A DNA stretch of 64,000 bases from Neospora caninum Liverpool (lineage: Eukaryota > Apicomplexa > Conoidasida > Eucoccidiorida > Sarcocystidae). The notes beneath the pieces were generated by a model. The model had not been told where the DNA came from. It saw only the letters and a list, made by a program, of their open reading frames with translations, and ran no database searches. Shown here piece after piece: positions 30,672 through 43,100 of the stretch. Position 1 is the stretch's first letter. Every line of letters starts with the position of its first letter. Location: positions 868,001 through 932,000 of the forward strand of contig NC_018388.1 of NCBI RefSeq assembly GCF_000208865.1, written 5' to 3'. The position numbers and the translations under genes are program-made.

Positions 30672-33600
30672 ATGGAGAAAAAAGGCCCGCCGCCGCTGGG
30701 GAAAAAGAAAACCCCCCCACCCAAATCTACAGCCAAGCCGCCGGCGGCGAAAGGCGCGGGAGCGGCGCCCCCAGCTGAGGGCACTACCCCGGCAGGCGCC
30801 GCCAAGAAAATTGGTCTTCCTCCGCCTCCATCGGGAGGCTCCGCGGCTACGAAAGCGTCGCTCCCTGGAGCCAAGGGGACTTCGCCTTCCCCCCTTTCCT
30901 CAGGGGATCCCTCGGGGGGAAAGCCTTCCCTTCCGCAAAAAGCGCCGAATCCCGGAGGTTCGGCAGCAGACGGCGCGCCGCCTGGAGATGCCCCCAAGCT
31001 CCCCGCACCCTCCAAATCCATGCCACCGAAAGGGAGTCCCTTGCCTGGGAAGAAGGGATCAGTGGTCGTGGGGAAAGGCCCTCCGTCGGGGCCTCCGAAG
31101 AAAGCGGGAATTCCAGGGAGCAGTGGACCGCCGGATGCAGGGACGTCGAGCCCGGTGCAGGCTCCGAAAAAAGAGCTGCCGAAAGTGCTTCCTGCGTCGC
31201 CCAAAGGACTTCCTTCTCCAGCTGGCATGTCGCCCTTATCGCCAGGAAGTCCGAAGGGCCTTCCGCCGGCTGCAGGTCTCGGAAAGCCGAGTCCGGGCGT
31301 GGGGCTGGCCAAGCCCAAGTTGGAAACCTTGAAGAAATCCGGAATCCCGTTGAAAGCAGGCGAGCCGAAGGAGCTCGGAATGGGCTCGAAGGACGTTGCC
31401 GTGAAGAAGATGGGGCTCCTGACAGGGCCCGCAACCCCAACTGCCCCAGTGAAAAGTTTGCTCCCGAAACCCGGCGCCGTGTCTCTGCCGGGTGCCAAGG
31501 GTGCTGGACCGCTAGGCGCCACGCCTCCATCGCTTCCAAAGCCTCCGCTAGCCAAGCCAGGAACTCCCGGGACCCAGGTGCGTCCCGCGGCATTCGCCCA
31601 ATCGGCCTTTTCGTTTCGGAGCTTTTCGGAGATTCCGGGGAGACAGCGAGGGTTCTTTTACCCTGGTTCGCACTTCCGCGTGTCCCTCTTCTCTGCCGCT
31701 ACGAGCTGTGTTCTATTCCTCGCTTCTTCCGTGCCCGCCCACTCCAACTTTCCTCGGTGCCCCTGTTTTCTCGATCAGGACTGCAAACTACACACGCGTT
31801 CCCATGTTAACTACACTATGTAAACTGTGTCCCTGGCTTATTACCCGATGAGTTCTCGTATCCGCCTCCTCACGCCTGCCGTTTCCGTGCGGTGGTATAT
31901 AAATATATGTATATGTACGGTCTGCGTACATATGCACATGTATTTGTTCAATAGCACACAGCACGTGATCTACATTTGTTCACTGGCATGTACAGACAAA
32001 CACACACATATATATATATATATGCGTATCTGTATCAGTAGGTAGCGCGCGAGTGTGATTTTCTGTGGCGAAAAGGCCCCCCACGCCTTCCCCGCTGAGC
32101 CGTGGGTGAAAGCCCAGTTGACCGAGGAGTGCTCTGAGGCCTCCGGTTGGTTCTGGATCGCTCTGGGCATGATATCGCTACATTGTGGAGTCGGAGTTAG
32201 TGTGAATACATCGCGGCGGTCTGCTGTATCGCAGTCCACGCCTGTGTGCTCTTGCTGCTTCGTAGGCGTCCGACAACGTAGATGAGCACGGAGTCCGCCG
32301 AGGCTCCTGTGGAAAACTCTCACCGGAGTCGAACCTTGAAAAGGAGAGCAGTGGCATGACGCTGCAAAGCATTTTTACCAGGAAGTAAGCGAGATTCGTG
32401 GAGAACTTGTTTTCTTGCCACAAACACACACCTCCTTCCCTGCAGACTCGCGGACGCTATTCTCAGCTCATATACGCATATCTGTTTCTCCATGGACACA
32501 AGGATACAAAGGCGTTTGGACATGCATATATATATGCATTTGCAGCGCTTGGAAGTATTTTATGGAGCTCCACCCCCGGGGAGGGCCTTAACCGCGTTGT
32601 GTTGCGTGCGTTGGGGAACTTGAAACGCCTTTGTGCCGGTCCATGCCTCGTCTCCACCCTTCTTTGCTCCGGATAACGCATTTGCATCCGAAGTGTCTTT
32701 GGATGTATACACGTTTTTTAGCTGCAGGTGATTTAGGGATTCGATGCGTTTTTCGCGTGCGCGCATTATGCGTGACACACGTGAAGGCGTGCATCGTGGT
32801 CCTGAGGGGTCAGAAGCGCTACCTGCTTGTGTCCTTCCGTCCCTTCAGCGGCGACTTCGTGGGAAAAGCCAGCGGGCCCGCAGAACCGCTGGCGGCGAAA
32901 GACCGTCCCGCACAACCGGCCGATCGCGGAAGATGTGAGGAGAGACTTCATTTTCGAAGTCCCTAGTCGGTTTTTTCTTGTAGTGCCTGCAGGGCGCTTC
33001 CCTGTTTGCACTCCCTGCTGTCTCCCTGCTGCCCTTCTCGACATCTTTCGCTTCTTTCCCTTTTTGCCACTGGGTCCCTTGTCCTGCGTGGTCCTCTCTG
33101 CGGGCTTCCGCTTCTTCTCTTTCTTTCTTTTGACACCGATTCTGTCCCTGTCGCCACCGCTGCGTGCATTTCCTCCTGCGGTTTTCCTCTCGTCTTCCGT
33201 TTTCGTTTCTTCCTGCCCTTTCGTCCCCGCTGCCAGTGGATTTCGCCTGTCGTCGTGGTGCCTCGCGCACTACGTGCCTGTGTCTCCCCGGTCTGCGTTT
33301 CTCGTGCGCCTTCTGCCGCCTCTCCAGACGCGTCCACCTGCGGCCGTGCCTCGATGTCTCCTCTCGCGCTCCAAACTGCGCTGCCTTGCTTCCCTGGCCA
33401 CTGTCCCGCAGCTCGGATGCGCCACCAGGACCACGCCGCCGCCGACCGCGTCCCTCGGGCAGCTCGCAGCGCTCAGGTCGACCGTTCGTCGCGGCGGACT
33501 CCTGACCTGTTGTCGTTTTTTCCCCTCCCAGGAAGTATGGATGGGCTGCCTGGGTTCTTTGTTCCGGTGCCTGCCTGGCCCCCACCAGACCAGGAAAAGT

Positions 33601-36600
33601 TCGCCAGTGCCTCTCCGCCGTTCCCCTTCCCGCCTGGTTCGCGCCCACCCGGAATGGCCATGCGGGGCTTTCCGTACCTGCCATGTCCACCGGCGCCCTA
33701 CGGGCCGTACGCGCCCTACGCGCCCTACGCCCCGCCTCTCCCGTACCCGCAGCCGGGGGTTGCCTGGGACGCCTTGTCTGGTGCGGCGCCCTACTACCCT
33801 CCCGCGGGCGTTCCTTTCCCGCCTCACCCGCCAGCCCCCCACGGGGCCTCGTCGATGGGGGCTCCGCGGCATCCAGCTGCTGCAGCGCCGGGGCGGGTGG
33901 CGACGCCGGAAGACAGCGGCGAGGCAGAGGGGAGCGGAACGGGCGACGCGCCGAAAAACGGTGGGAGTCAACCACAGGTGGTGGCGGACCGCGCAAGAGG
34001 GAGAGAAGGCGCCGGCGACCGCGTGACGTTTGCACTCCAGCACAGAGGAAAGGACGGCGGCAAGGGCGCAGGATCCACTCGGAACGAGAGGAGGCGACGG
34101 CGAAGCACGGTGCTGCAACTTCTCGAGGACGCGGGGCTCGAGCCGTCGAGGGACTGTCTGCGCGCTCTGAAAGAGAGAGATGACCAGGATGCGATGGAGG
34201 ACAAACGCTGGAATACTGAGGAGTGAGACGCGAAACCGAAGAAAGCCGGATACAGAAACGGGAGACAGTTCGTTGAGCGCTTTTTTTCCTGCCGGGCCGT
34301 CTTTCGCTTGGTGGATACGCGGCTCGGGTGGAGGCGAAAGGCACAGGGCGAAGATGGCGAGGGACATGAGGCAGAAAGGAGAAGAATCCTTGAGAAGGCA
34401 TGTTCACAAAAGACAGGGAAGAAAGAAAGAAAAAAACACAGGAAAGAGGGGACGCGGTGGTGGGGTCCTGTGGAGGGCAGAAGCACCACCCACAAGAGAG
34501 ACCAGAAAGAGTAGATCCGCCAGACAGAGGAATTGACGAAGATGCTTCACGACACAGACGATTCAGAGAGAATAGAGGCTCGCTCATAGTCTTGCCCGGT
34601 TTGTTTTTCTTCTCGGGTTCTCGGGGTCTCTTGAGCGCTGCTCTTCTGAACGGGTGACTGGCGCTGATCTCCCGGTCGTGGCGAAAGGTAATCTGCTTTG
34701 GATTGCCGCGGGTACGCTTTTGCTTCTTTTTCACCTGCAGGTGGTCACCGGGGATGCCATGCGACGGGGGCCCTTCCGCCCGTGCCTATATCGGAGGCTC
34801 CAACAAGGCTATTGGGGCTACGCCCTGGGAGACCATAGAGAAGAGCGTGAGTCTTTTCAGTTTATTCTGGTCGAATCGTCAGCCTGGTTGTTCTCTATAT
34901 GTAGGTGAGTAGGTATGCGAGTGAAGTGTTTTCGGCGACATGTGTGTAGTTCGCTGTGTCGTGCTTTCAGTCGCGTTCCGTTCTTCCGACGTCGTCTGAC
35001 CTCGCGAGAGGCATCTCCAGGAAGTGTGTTTACGCCCATGCACCTGGGCACTTATAGTGTAGATGTGCGTACGCGTATACATGTATGTTCTCTGCCTCTT
35101 CTGTTCTGGAATGCGCTCTCTTTCTTTTCTCGCCATCCAGGAAAACCCTCATCCGCCGTCGCACCACGTCCCAAGCCTATCTCTCTGATGTCTTCGCGCA
35201 CAGCTGTCGTGTATCGGTTGCTTCCGTTCCCCTTTTCATGGGTTGGCCATTCACCGACTTACGCTTTTTGCCCCTCTACTCCTTTTGCCCCTTTCATTCG
35301 TCTCATCGGCGTTGCGCCTTCTCTTCTTCCTACTCTCTTCTCCGCTGCGATCTCTTTCGAATCGGGCTTTTCCTCTGTTCGGATTGGTCCCTTTTTTTTC
35401 TCCTGCTCCCGCGTCACTTTCTGGATTCCTTCTTTGCCGTGTAGGGCGTCTTTTTGCGGTGACGGGCGCTTTCTCTTTCTTTCGCTGCCTCTTGATCGCC
35501 CTTCGATATAGCATGCGTTCCTGACTCGACCCCCTCCTCCCCCCCTGCATTTCTCTTTGCATGCCTGTCGCTTCTTCCCCTTCGTTTTCCCTTGTCCAGC
35601 TGAATTACATCAGGAGTGGTGCACATCGCGTACGCCTGGGGGGGGACGATGAGACACTCCCAGCGCGGCTACCTGAAGAAGAGCGCTCGTTTGATCCCGC
35701 TGTCTTCGCAAAGGGAAGAAAGGAGAGAGAAGCCCGTGGAGAAGACCCGACGTTCGGAGCGCAAGCGGGGGATGACTATTACAAATACTTTGATCCCCAT
35801 TACACGCCGAGCAAGAAACCGTGGTACAATGAAGCCGTACCTAGGTAAGAAACGTGCCTAGCTGCTAGCACTGTATCGTGGTCAGCACTTTTGGGCACGA
35901 GCATCCATGAAAAAAATACTCACAGGAGATCGATCTGTACAAAAGCAGGTTGGTTGACGTGCATGCCGAAGAACTAGCAGGACCAGCGCCCTGCTTTTAG
36001 AGCACAGGAAGGCCAGGACTGAATGTGAACAACGCGTTTCTTTGAGGGACAGCAAAGGAACGAATTCTAGCAAGACAATGGATTCTGGCACGCGCCGCAC
36101 CGCCGCATCGGAAGACCAAACGCTAAGCAAGCGCCGGTGGGAGGCTACCTGTAGAGCTGCGCAGCGACATTTTCAGGGGTGCGTGTACATTTGCGTTCAT
36201 TGGATAGAGAAAAAGAGCGGAAATCTTTTTCATGTCTCCCGCGTAGATCTGGAAGCAAATACTAACTACGCACACTCGTGGAGGAGGCCCCCGAGTTGAA
36301 ATGCACCCATCGGTCGGCCGCCAGAGCGTGGAATACCATAAGTCTGTTCTTTTGATCCCTAACTGTCTTCCCCTGAAGCCTTCCTTCTCGCTAGAAGCTC
36401 TTTCAATGCTTGTTCCGTCAGGACAGTCCGGTGTTTTGTCTTTTTCCGTGTTTCCTTTCTCCACAGAACGACTCCGCCGATGCCTGCCCGGCATGAGTAC
36501 GGTTCGGTGCCTCGAGGGGGAAAGTTCTCGTCTAAACCCCCAAAAGGGTGGGACCGATGGGGGTTTGAACGGGGCCTTACTGCTCCAAGAAAGTAAGCAA

Positions 36601-38709
36601 GAAGCAGCAACTATCCATCCGCCGATATCTAAGTATATATATATATATATATATATCTACCTCTACTTTTAACTGTATATGTATTTTCACGTACCGATGT
36701 GACGGCTACAGATGTAGCGCACTGGAAGGCAGCACACTCACAGCGGACCGACGTAGGGGGAAAAGAAGGAGAGACACAGCGCGGAAAGGAGCACCAACAC
36801 CACTCGGGATCAGGGAATGGGATGAGAACTAGCAGACTTGGCAGGAGAAGCGTTACGTTTCTGCAGCACTATGACTACGGTTCGTTCGGACCCGCGGCAA
36901 GTCCAGCTGTGCTCGCTGCCTCTTCATGCTCTTTTCGTTGCTGTCCTCGACTCGCCCTTTTTGTGGCTTTCAGACGAACATATCAGAGCCTTAACGAGCT
37001 TGCAACCTACTTCACGCACCTCGATAGTGAAGACCAGGATGAGATCGTCAATCTGCTGCTTCTCTGCCGCAAGTGGGTCCGAGGGCGGATCGTGGAAATG
37101 AAAGATTCCCCCTTTTTGAAGCGTGGCGGATCTGAGTCACCCTTCGTGTTAGCGCTATGGAGGCGCGTTGGTACTTCCACGGCTCGCCGAACCAAATCGC
37201 AGATCCGAGCACATCGGGTCACACATCCAGAAGCACTGACACATACGCTTGCACGTGAATTTCATACGCGCGTCCAACGCGTAGGCACACTCTTTTCAGC
37301 GACCCTCGCACGTGTATGTATAGTTGCGTATGCATGTGCATCCATCGCTGCGGTGGGGTTTACGGGGGGGGGAGCTTAAAGCGGACACGCACGTGGTTGC
37401 GGTTTCCGTTAGCAAACAGTTAAACATGTCTGTGCATATCCCGTCGCCGCTGTGCCCCGCGCACGCTGCCTTTTGTGCCATGAGTTGCTGTCTTATTCTT
37501 CGCTGCCTTTTCGCTTTCTTCCTCTCCCTAGGTTAGAGCAGCAAGTGGAGCAACAACACGTGGTGATTGACATGCTCGAGCACGACCTCACCACTGCCAA
37601 CGCCGCGCTCAAATTCCCTCCGGAGTGGCGAGCTCTTGACGAGATCGACCTTGTCTCTCTCGTGCCAGCTGGTGAGTTCTGAGAAGGGAAAACCGAGGAC
37701 GAGATCTGACTCGCTTACCCTCGGTTTACCTTTCGGCCGTTTTTGGGTTTTGAGATAGAAAACCGCGTGACTCGCAGGGGTTGAGACAAACAAACAGGCG
37801 GCGATGGGTGACATACAGCAAGGAAAAAAGGAAAAGGAGGCTCGCTGCCGGCGTGCTTGAGAGACCACTGTGGGGGCTCATGGAAATCCGATTTCGCGAG
37901 TTCTGCCTTCTTGATCTTTGCCGCGTCCCCTGCGCGGCTTTCGTCTGGTTCCGGGTCACACATCCCCATTTTCCTGTCAAAACGGGAGGGGACAGCCGCC
38001 TCTGGTTCCTTAATTGATCCGGTCCACGCGTTCAAGCATATTTCAGGCGTGCGGGCGGTTGATTTTCCCTTTGAACTCGGTGAATATATATATATATATA
38101 TGTATATATACGTACTTCGCGGTCGGAATCTGTGCGAGTGCAGATGTGTGGCTAGCTACTTTTATATCCATGGTAGAGAAATGCCGTCAGGTACAGCCGC
38201 CGCGGAGTGTCCAGCTTCCCAGCAAACAACGCTTCTCTCAAAGGCGGCGCCAGCCTCCATATAGCAGCCTCTCTGCTTCGCTGCATCCAGTCTTCCTCCC
38301 CTCTGTGTCCCTCACTTCCCCGTTGGATCGACTGCTGTCTCTGGTCCCGTTGCTGTTCTTCGTTTCCTCTCGTTCTTTGCGTCGTTCATTGCTGTGCCGC
38401 CGCCCACGTTTTTCTTGTGCGCCTTTCCGCCCCGCAGACAGCGCGTTTCAGCCCAGCACGGCCACTCCCCTCTTTCTGAAAAGAGCCACCCTCCTCCCCT
38501 CGAGCGTTACGCTGGAAGCCGTTGCAAGTGCGTCGCCGCAGGCCGCAGAAGCACCGGCAGGCGCGCCGAAGGCTGCCGAGGCGACCAAGACCGCCCCGGC
38601 GACGGCGGCGAAGCCAGCTGGGGCTACGGTCACAAAGGCGCCCGGGATTAAGGCCCCCGGGGCGGGGAAGAAGCCTGTCTTTAAGACGACAATTAAGGCT
38701 GCAAAGTGA
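30672..38709 (+). CDS. Proline-rich protein with Pro/Gly/Lys and Ala/Lys low-complexity ends, function unknown
   Basis: Ten-exon model, 939 residues: 30672-31577, 32849-32934, 33328-33476, 33532-34222, 34741-34846, 35600-35844, 36467-36592, 36974-37072, 37532-37671, 38438-38709. From 33532 onward every donor and acceptor fits in phase and the protein reads smoothly. Exons 2 and 3 rest on phase agreement only. Exon 1 encodes ~300 residues of Pro/Gly/Lys/Ala; exon 4 carries PYGPYAPYAPYAPP-type repeats; the middle (YIGGSNKAIGATPWETIEK, then a Tyr-rich YYKYFDPHYTPSKKPWYNE and GWDRWGFERGL) is compact and aromatic; exons 8-9 give a short helical, leucine-zipper-like segment (LEQQVEQQHVVIDMLEHD); the last exon is Ala/Lys/Pro-rich and ends KTTIKAAK. 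No signal peptide or membrane segment. An ATG at 33537 could start a shorter 557-residue protein, making exon 1 a separate gene. I do not recognise the family. Confidence 0.75.
32006..32023. repeat. (TA)n microsatellite
   Basis: A short CA/TA run in intron 1 of the proline-rich protein gene, with another interrupted TA tract at about 31896-31915. Confidence 0.85.
36633..36657. repeat. (TA)n microsatellite
   Basis: A TA dinucleotide run in the intron between exons 7 and 8 of the proline-rich protein gene, shortly after the donor at 36593. Confidence 0.93.
38082..38110. repeat. (TA)n microsatellite
   Basis: A TA dinucleotide run with a TG interruption in the last intron (37672-38437) of the proline-rich protein gene. 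Confidence 0.93.
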
Positions 38710-40119
38710 ACGGAACAGCCGAAACGCATTGGCTATATCGGACGCCCACCATGCGTCAAGTGCAGAGGACCAGACGCTCTAACCTCCCACTGTCAAAGCG
38801 GAGAATGCAACAAAATGACGCGGGGAGAACGAGGCACGGCTCTACGTTCCAGACGCCACACATACATACATATATATGCATATATATGTATAAGTAGGTG
38901 ATGCCTTGCTGTTTTCGTGTTCTCTCAATATATATATATATATATGTATATATATGTATATATATGTATATATATATATATATATATATACGATACACCT
39001 ACGGGCTCGGCGTACGGAAAATTGAAATCTTTTTGTGTACAGTTCGCGGGCACATCAGCGTCGCCGACGAGATCCGCTAAGATTCTAAAACACCCCCCGT
39101 TCTCTCTGTGGCGTGGGCAGTGTGTGTTTTTCGTGACTGGTTTCTTGAAGACAATTCAGGGACTTGCGTTTCGCGTAAAACTCGGAGCGTAGATTTGGCG
39201 CACGCGTGTACTAGGTAACCAATTCGTTTTCCAGATGTGAACATCCGAACCGCGTAGGCGTGACGGAAACAAAGGGCGGCCGACGTCGGTTGCGCCCCAT
39301 ACACCCACGGAGGTCGTGATCGCCCCCATCGAGACAGATACGTGGAGAACCGGCGGGGGTGAATGCCGGAGTGGAGAAAGAAATATTCTAGGTGGAGGAG
39401 GCGCGGGGGCCAGAGCGACGCAAGCGTTAGGTTTTCATATAAATTTCGGCGTAGGCTGCTTTTGGCAAGAGAGCGCCTTCCGAGAACACCGCCGAATGGG
39501 GGGACGAAGTCGAAAACGCTCTCGTCTACAAACCAAGAACTTTTGGTAGCCACGCCTTCCTGTTGCAACAGAGACGTGCCAGCAAGCTTCTGGTCTCCAC
39601 GGTTTATAGGCCAGTACTGTGTTGATAGACACCAACAGTGACATACCTACAAAGCTCTATCGTAGCCTCCGTGGAGAGAACGCGCTCGAAGGACTACAGC
39701 TTCTAAAGGTGGAGAGAAACGCGTCTTGGCAAGAACTCTACACAATTAGTCACCCGTAAACTCTAGTCTCACTTTCGCTTGCGAAAAGCGTTTCGAACCT
39801 CCGGTCAGTTTCTCTTCTTGCCTGGCCCCTCGTTCTCCCTCGTTGAACCTCCTACATATAGATAGATACACATATAGGTATACCATTAGAAGAACGCACT
39901 CACATGCACAAACGTTTTCTCTACATGTGTGTCCATATGATACCTACCCTTGTTGGCTTCACGTCTCACGCTGACACACCCATAAAACAAGCGAAGGGAA
40001 GGCAGCTACAAAGCCCGACACTAAGGAGCATATATATATGTATAATTGTATGCACGTGACCAGCCGAAAGCATCTCTTTACGCCTATGCAATTACATAGG
40101 TAATCGTCATCGGATTGTG
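38710..40119. other. Intergenic region between convergent genes, with TA-rich repeats
   Basis: It lies between the stop of the plus-strand proline-rich protein (38707-38709) and the stop of the minus-strand NRDE2-like gene (40122-40120), so both 3' untranslated regions fall here. Apart from the TA repeat block and a shorter TA run near 40030-40044, no feature or conserved frame was found. Confidence 0.6.
38866..38993. repeat. Compound (CATA)/(TATG)/(TA) microsatellite
   Basis: Two blocks of ACATACATA and TATATATG-type repeats and a long TA run, downstream of the stop codon of the proline-rich protein gene. Frames reading YIYIYI on either strand come from the repeat and are not genes. Confidence 0.93.
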
Positions 40120-43100
40120 TCATACACATCCATATAACGGATCGAGATGAAGAGCAATTCCCTTTTCCCACATTTCCTCCACACAATGCAAAAACGCTTC
40201 GTCGTCTGACGAGAGCGAGACACAGCGTGGAGCGAGGCGCCGCTCTGCGTCATTCTCCGGTCCCTTTTCGCCTTGTTCGCGTGGCGTTTCTGGTCCCTCT
40301 TTTTCACTTCTGATGCTCCGCGCCTTCCCTTCGAAGGATGACGCGTCTTCCTTTTCAGCCGCCGGCGCCGTGCTCAGCGGGGCCCTCGAGTTGGACGGCG
40401 AGAGCGACGTCGCAGAAAGCGGGTGGGTGCGTTGCTGCGGATTCTTTAATGATTCTCCAGTCGGGGAAAAGAAGAAAGAACAGAGATCGCCTCGATCCGA
40501 GGCAGTGCGGCGGGCACAGCGCGCCTTGGCCAGCCGATGAAGACGCAACAGCCACAGCCTGCCAGGGAAGACCGCGAGAACCCAGCACAGAGAGGCCCCA
40601 GAGGATGAGAAGCGTCACCGCCAGCGTAGAGGCAAAACGGAGAAGAGAGGGACGGCAAAAAGGACAGACGTGAGCAGTTTGCTCATTCAGCAGCGCCAGG
40701 GGGGAGACGCGGAGAGGGGAGGGACACCAGGAAAAACACGGGAGGCGACGAGAGGAACTCGCGCCCGGAAGAAAAAATGCGGCCAAAGACAAAAGGAGGA
40801 ACACAGGATCTGTGAGGCAAGAGGGAAGCTGAGAAGTACTGAGGCAAGACGCGGAAACAAACCGACGGACGAGACACACAAGTCTACAAGGGAGGCAAAC
40901 CCGTGCAAGGCGCACACGGAACAGACTTGGATATCTCGCTGACAAAAATGCCTGTTTTCAGAGACTCGGTGCAGGGGTTAGGTCTCGGAAGACATCGGGC
41001 ATGGACGAAATCCTAGAGCTTGCGAAATGCAATCTTTCGATCTACGTGAGACTGAACTCAAAGCAAGAGGGTCCGGTCTTCCGTTGGGGATGTTCGTTCA
41101 TTGTGACGCCACCTTGCTCGCGGGCAGTGACCGCACACGGTTAGCGATTCCGGGTTCCAACCTCTCCCTCTTCCTATCTATCGCTCTTTTTCGTGTCCCA
41201 CTCCTTGATCTTACCTCTTGGAATAGGGGCACTGCGTGATCCCTCGGAGGAGTACTCTGTCGAGATCGCGCTCGAGGGCTTTCCTTCTCTTCCTCTGGGC
41301 GCCGGTCTCCGTTCGCCTCCCAGCGCCTGGTGTCTTCAGAAGCGAGGAGCCGACGACTCCACGCGCCTGGCTACTTGAGGCCGCCTCGCCGCCTTCGTCC
41401 GCGGAGAAATCACGTAGAAAAAGCAAAAGGACGTGAGCGTACATGAAGAATATCCCTTCCTTCGCCAGCGAGGAAGTGGGAGACCAGCGCGAGAAGAAAC
41501 GAGAAGGGCTAGCCCCGTACGCGATGGACAGTTGTGCGTCGTGGAAGGCAAACTCGAAAGCCGAGGTGAGGAGTCTGGAGGGGACAGAGAGAAGAGAGAA
41601 AAAGCGAGATCCAACCGAGTGACGCCTCCAATGCGGCGACAAAAAGAACAGAAACGAAAAAGCGAAGAAAACATAAAAGCGAAAAAGAGAGGCGCCCCAT
41701 GACACACAACAGTTTCTCCGGAAACGCAGCGTGGAAATATAAAACCCGAGGCGAGCGTGTCTCCTCCGGAGTTCTTTTCTCGCCCCTCGTGAGTCGCCCC
41801 GGGCGCGTGCGGCGTCTCCTGTCCCCTCTTGGCTTCGCCCTTCGTAGCCTCTCCCTGTCCCAAAGCTCACCGCGACACCGAGCCGAGACCCCGGTTTGAC
41901 TGCGCGGCAGCACCGGCTGAAACTTTCCCCTGTTTCCCTAAGCTTTCATTACCTTGCTGCTTTGCTGCTTCGATCTACGCCCTTTCTCTTTCGTTTCTGT
42001 TCTCGAGTCGGGCAGAAGGCCGAGAGGCGTTCTCTCACGAATTCTTCCTCGCGGCTGCACGACTGCACCAACGCATCTCCCGGCTCGTTTTCTCGTTCCC
42101 ACGCTGTCGCGCACCGCGCGTGCGGCCGCGGGAAAAGCCGTTCGATTTTAGGGTTCAGGGCTTCTCCGCCCTTCGGCACTTACTTCAGGGAGGGCGCCCC
42201 GGCGAGGATTTCGGCGAGAACGAACGCTTCAAGCATTGCCAGCGAGAAGGCGCCTTCTGCCGTGATTTCCAGGTCAGTTTCCTCCGCACAAAACGTATGT
42301 TCGATGTCGACGCAGCCTTCCTCATCGCCTTCTGCCTCAGCAGGCATCTCGCCACCTTCTCCTTCGCGAGTCTCGACGTTTCCGGCCTGTTCTCTCGCTC
42401 TCGTCGCCCTCGTCGCGCTCGCCTCCGCGCCGTCCGTCTCTCCGATCTTCCTCGCTGTCTCCGTGTCGCTTGCGCCGCCTTCCCCCGTCGCGTTGTTTCG
42501 TCTCTCCGTCATCTCCGTCTTTGCTGCGTTACCCGTTCCCCCGTCCCGTAGACTCCACTTTGTCTCCTTTCCGGCCTCGCCCTGACCCACTCGCGTTTCC
42601 GCCCGACGCGCGTCGCGGCTTTCTTTTCGGGCTTCCTCCGGCGCGCCTGCGTTCGCGCAAACAGACGCCAGCGCCGCGGTGCTTGGAGCTGTCCCGGATC
42701 CGGAGGCGACATGCTTCGAGGCCTTTTCTTCTTCCCGTTTGGGGCTCCAGACGCGCGGCCAGGGCGAGGAAAGAATCCCAAAAAACGGGACGCGCAAAAG
42801 GTGAAGAAGGCGGTGGCGAACGTCGAGCGCGTCCGTGTGTCGTCGCCGAAAGTGCTGCACGAAAAAGACACGTGGGAGGAAAGGAAACCGTGATCTCCCT
42901 TGAAGCTCTTGCCGCTAACCGTTCTCGCTGTTGCACTCTCTTCCAGTCGCTTTTCCTGACTGATTTGTCTCCTCGACGAGAACCTCTCTCTGTCGCTTCT
43001 CGCACTGGGATCTTCTCGCTTCGATGTTTCCTCGCGCTCCTCAGGTGTCTCTCCCTCTCCGTTTTGTTCTAGGCTTCCTCTCGACTTCCTCCCAAAGCGC

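Noticed and set aside
32827..34026. 399-codon plus-strand frame overlapping exons 2-4 of the proline-rich gene
   Set aside because: It runs through the pyrimidine-rich intron and uses a different frame from the phase-linked exon 4, whose GPYAPYAPYAPP-type repeats mark the coding frame.
35142..35190. Possible extra exon after catccag at 35142 in the proline-rich gene
   Set aside because: The in-phase reading soon hits a stop without a good donor, while direct joining of 34846 to 35600 keeps phase.
40999..41070. Plus-strand peptide MDEILELAKCNLSIYVRLN, resembling the C-terminus expected of NRDE2
   Set aside because: It is on the wrong strand for the gene; the true C-terminal exon with WEKGIALHLDPL was found on minus at 40558-40120 in correct phase.
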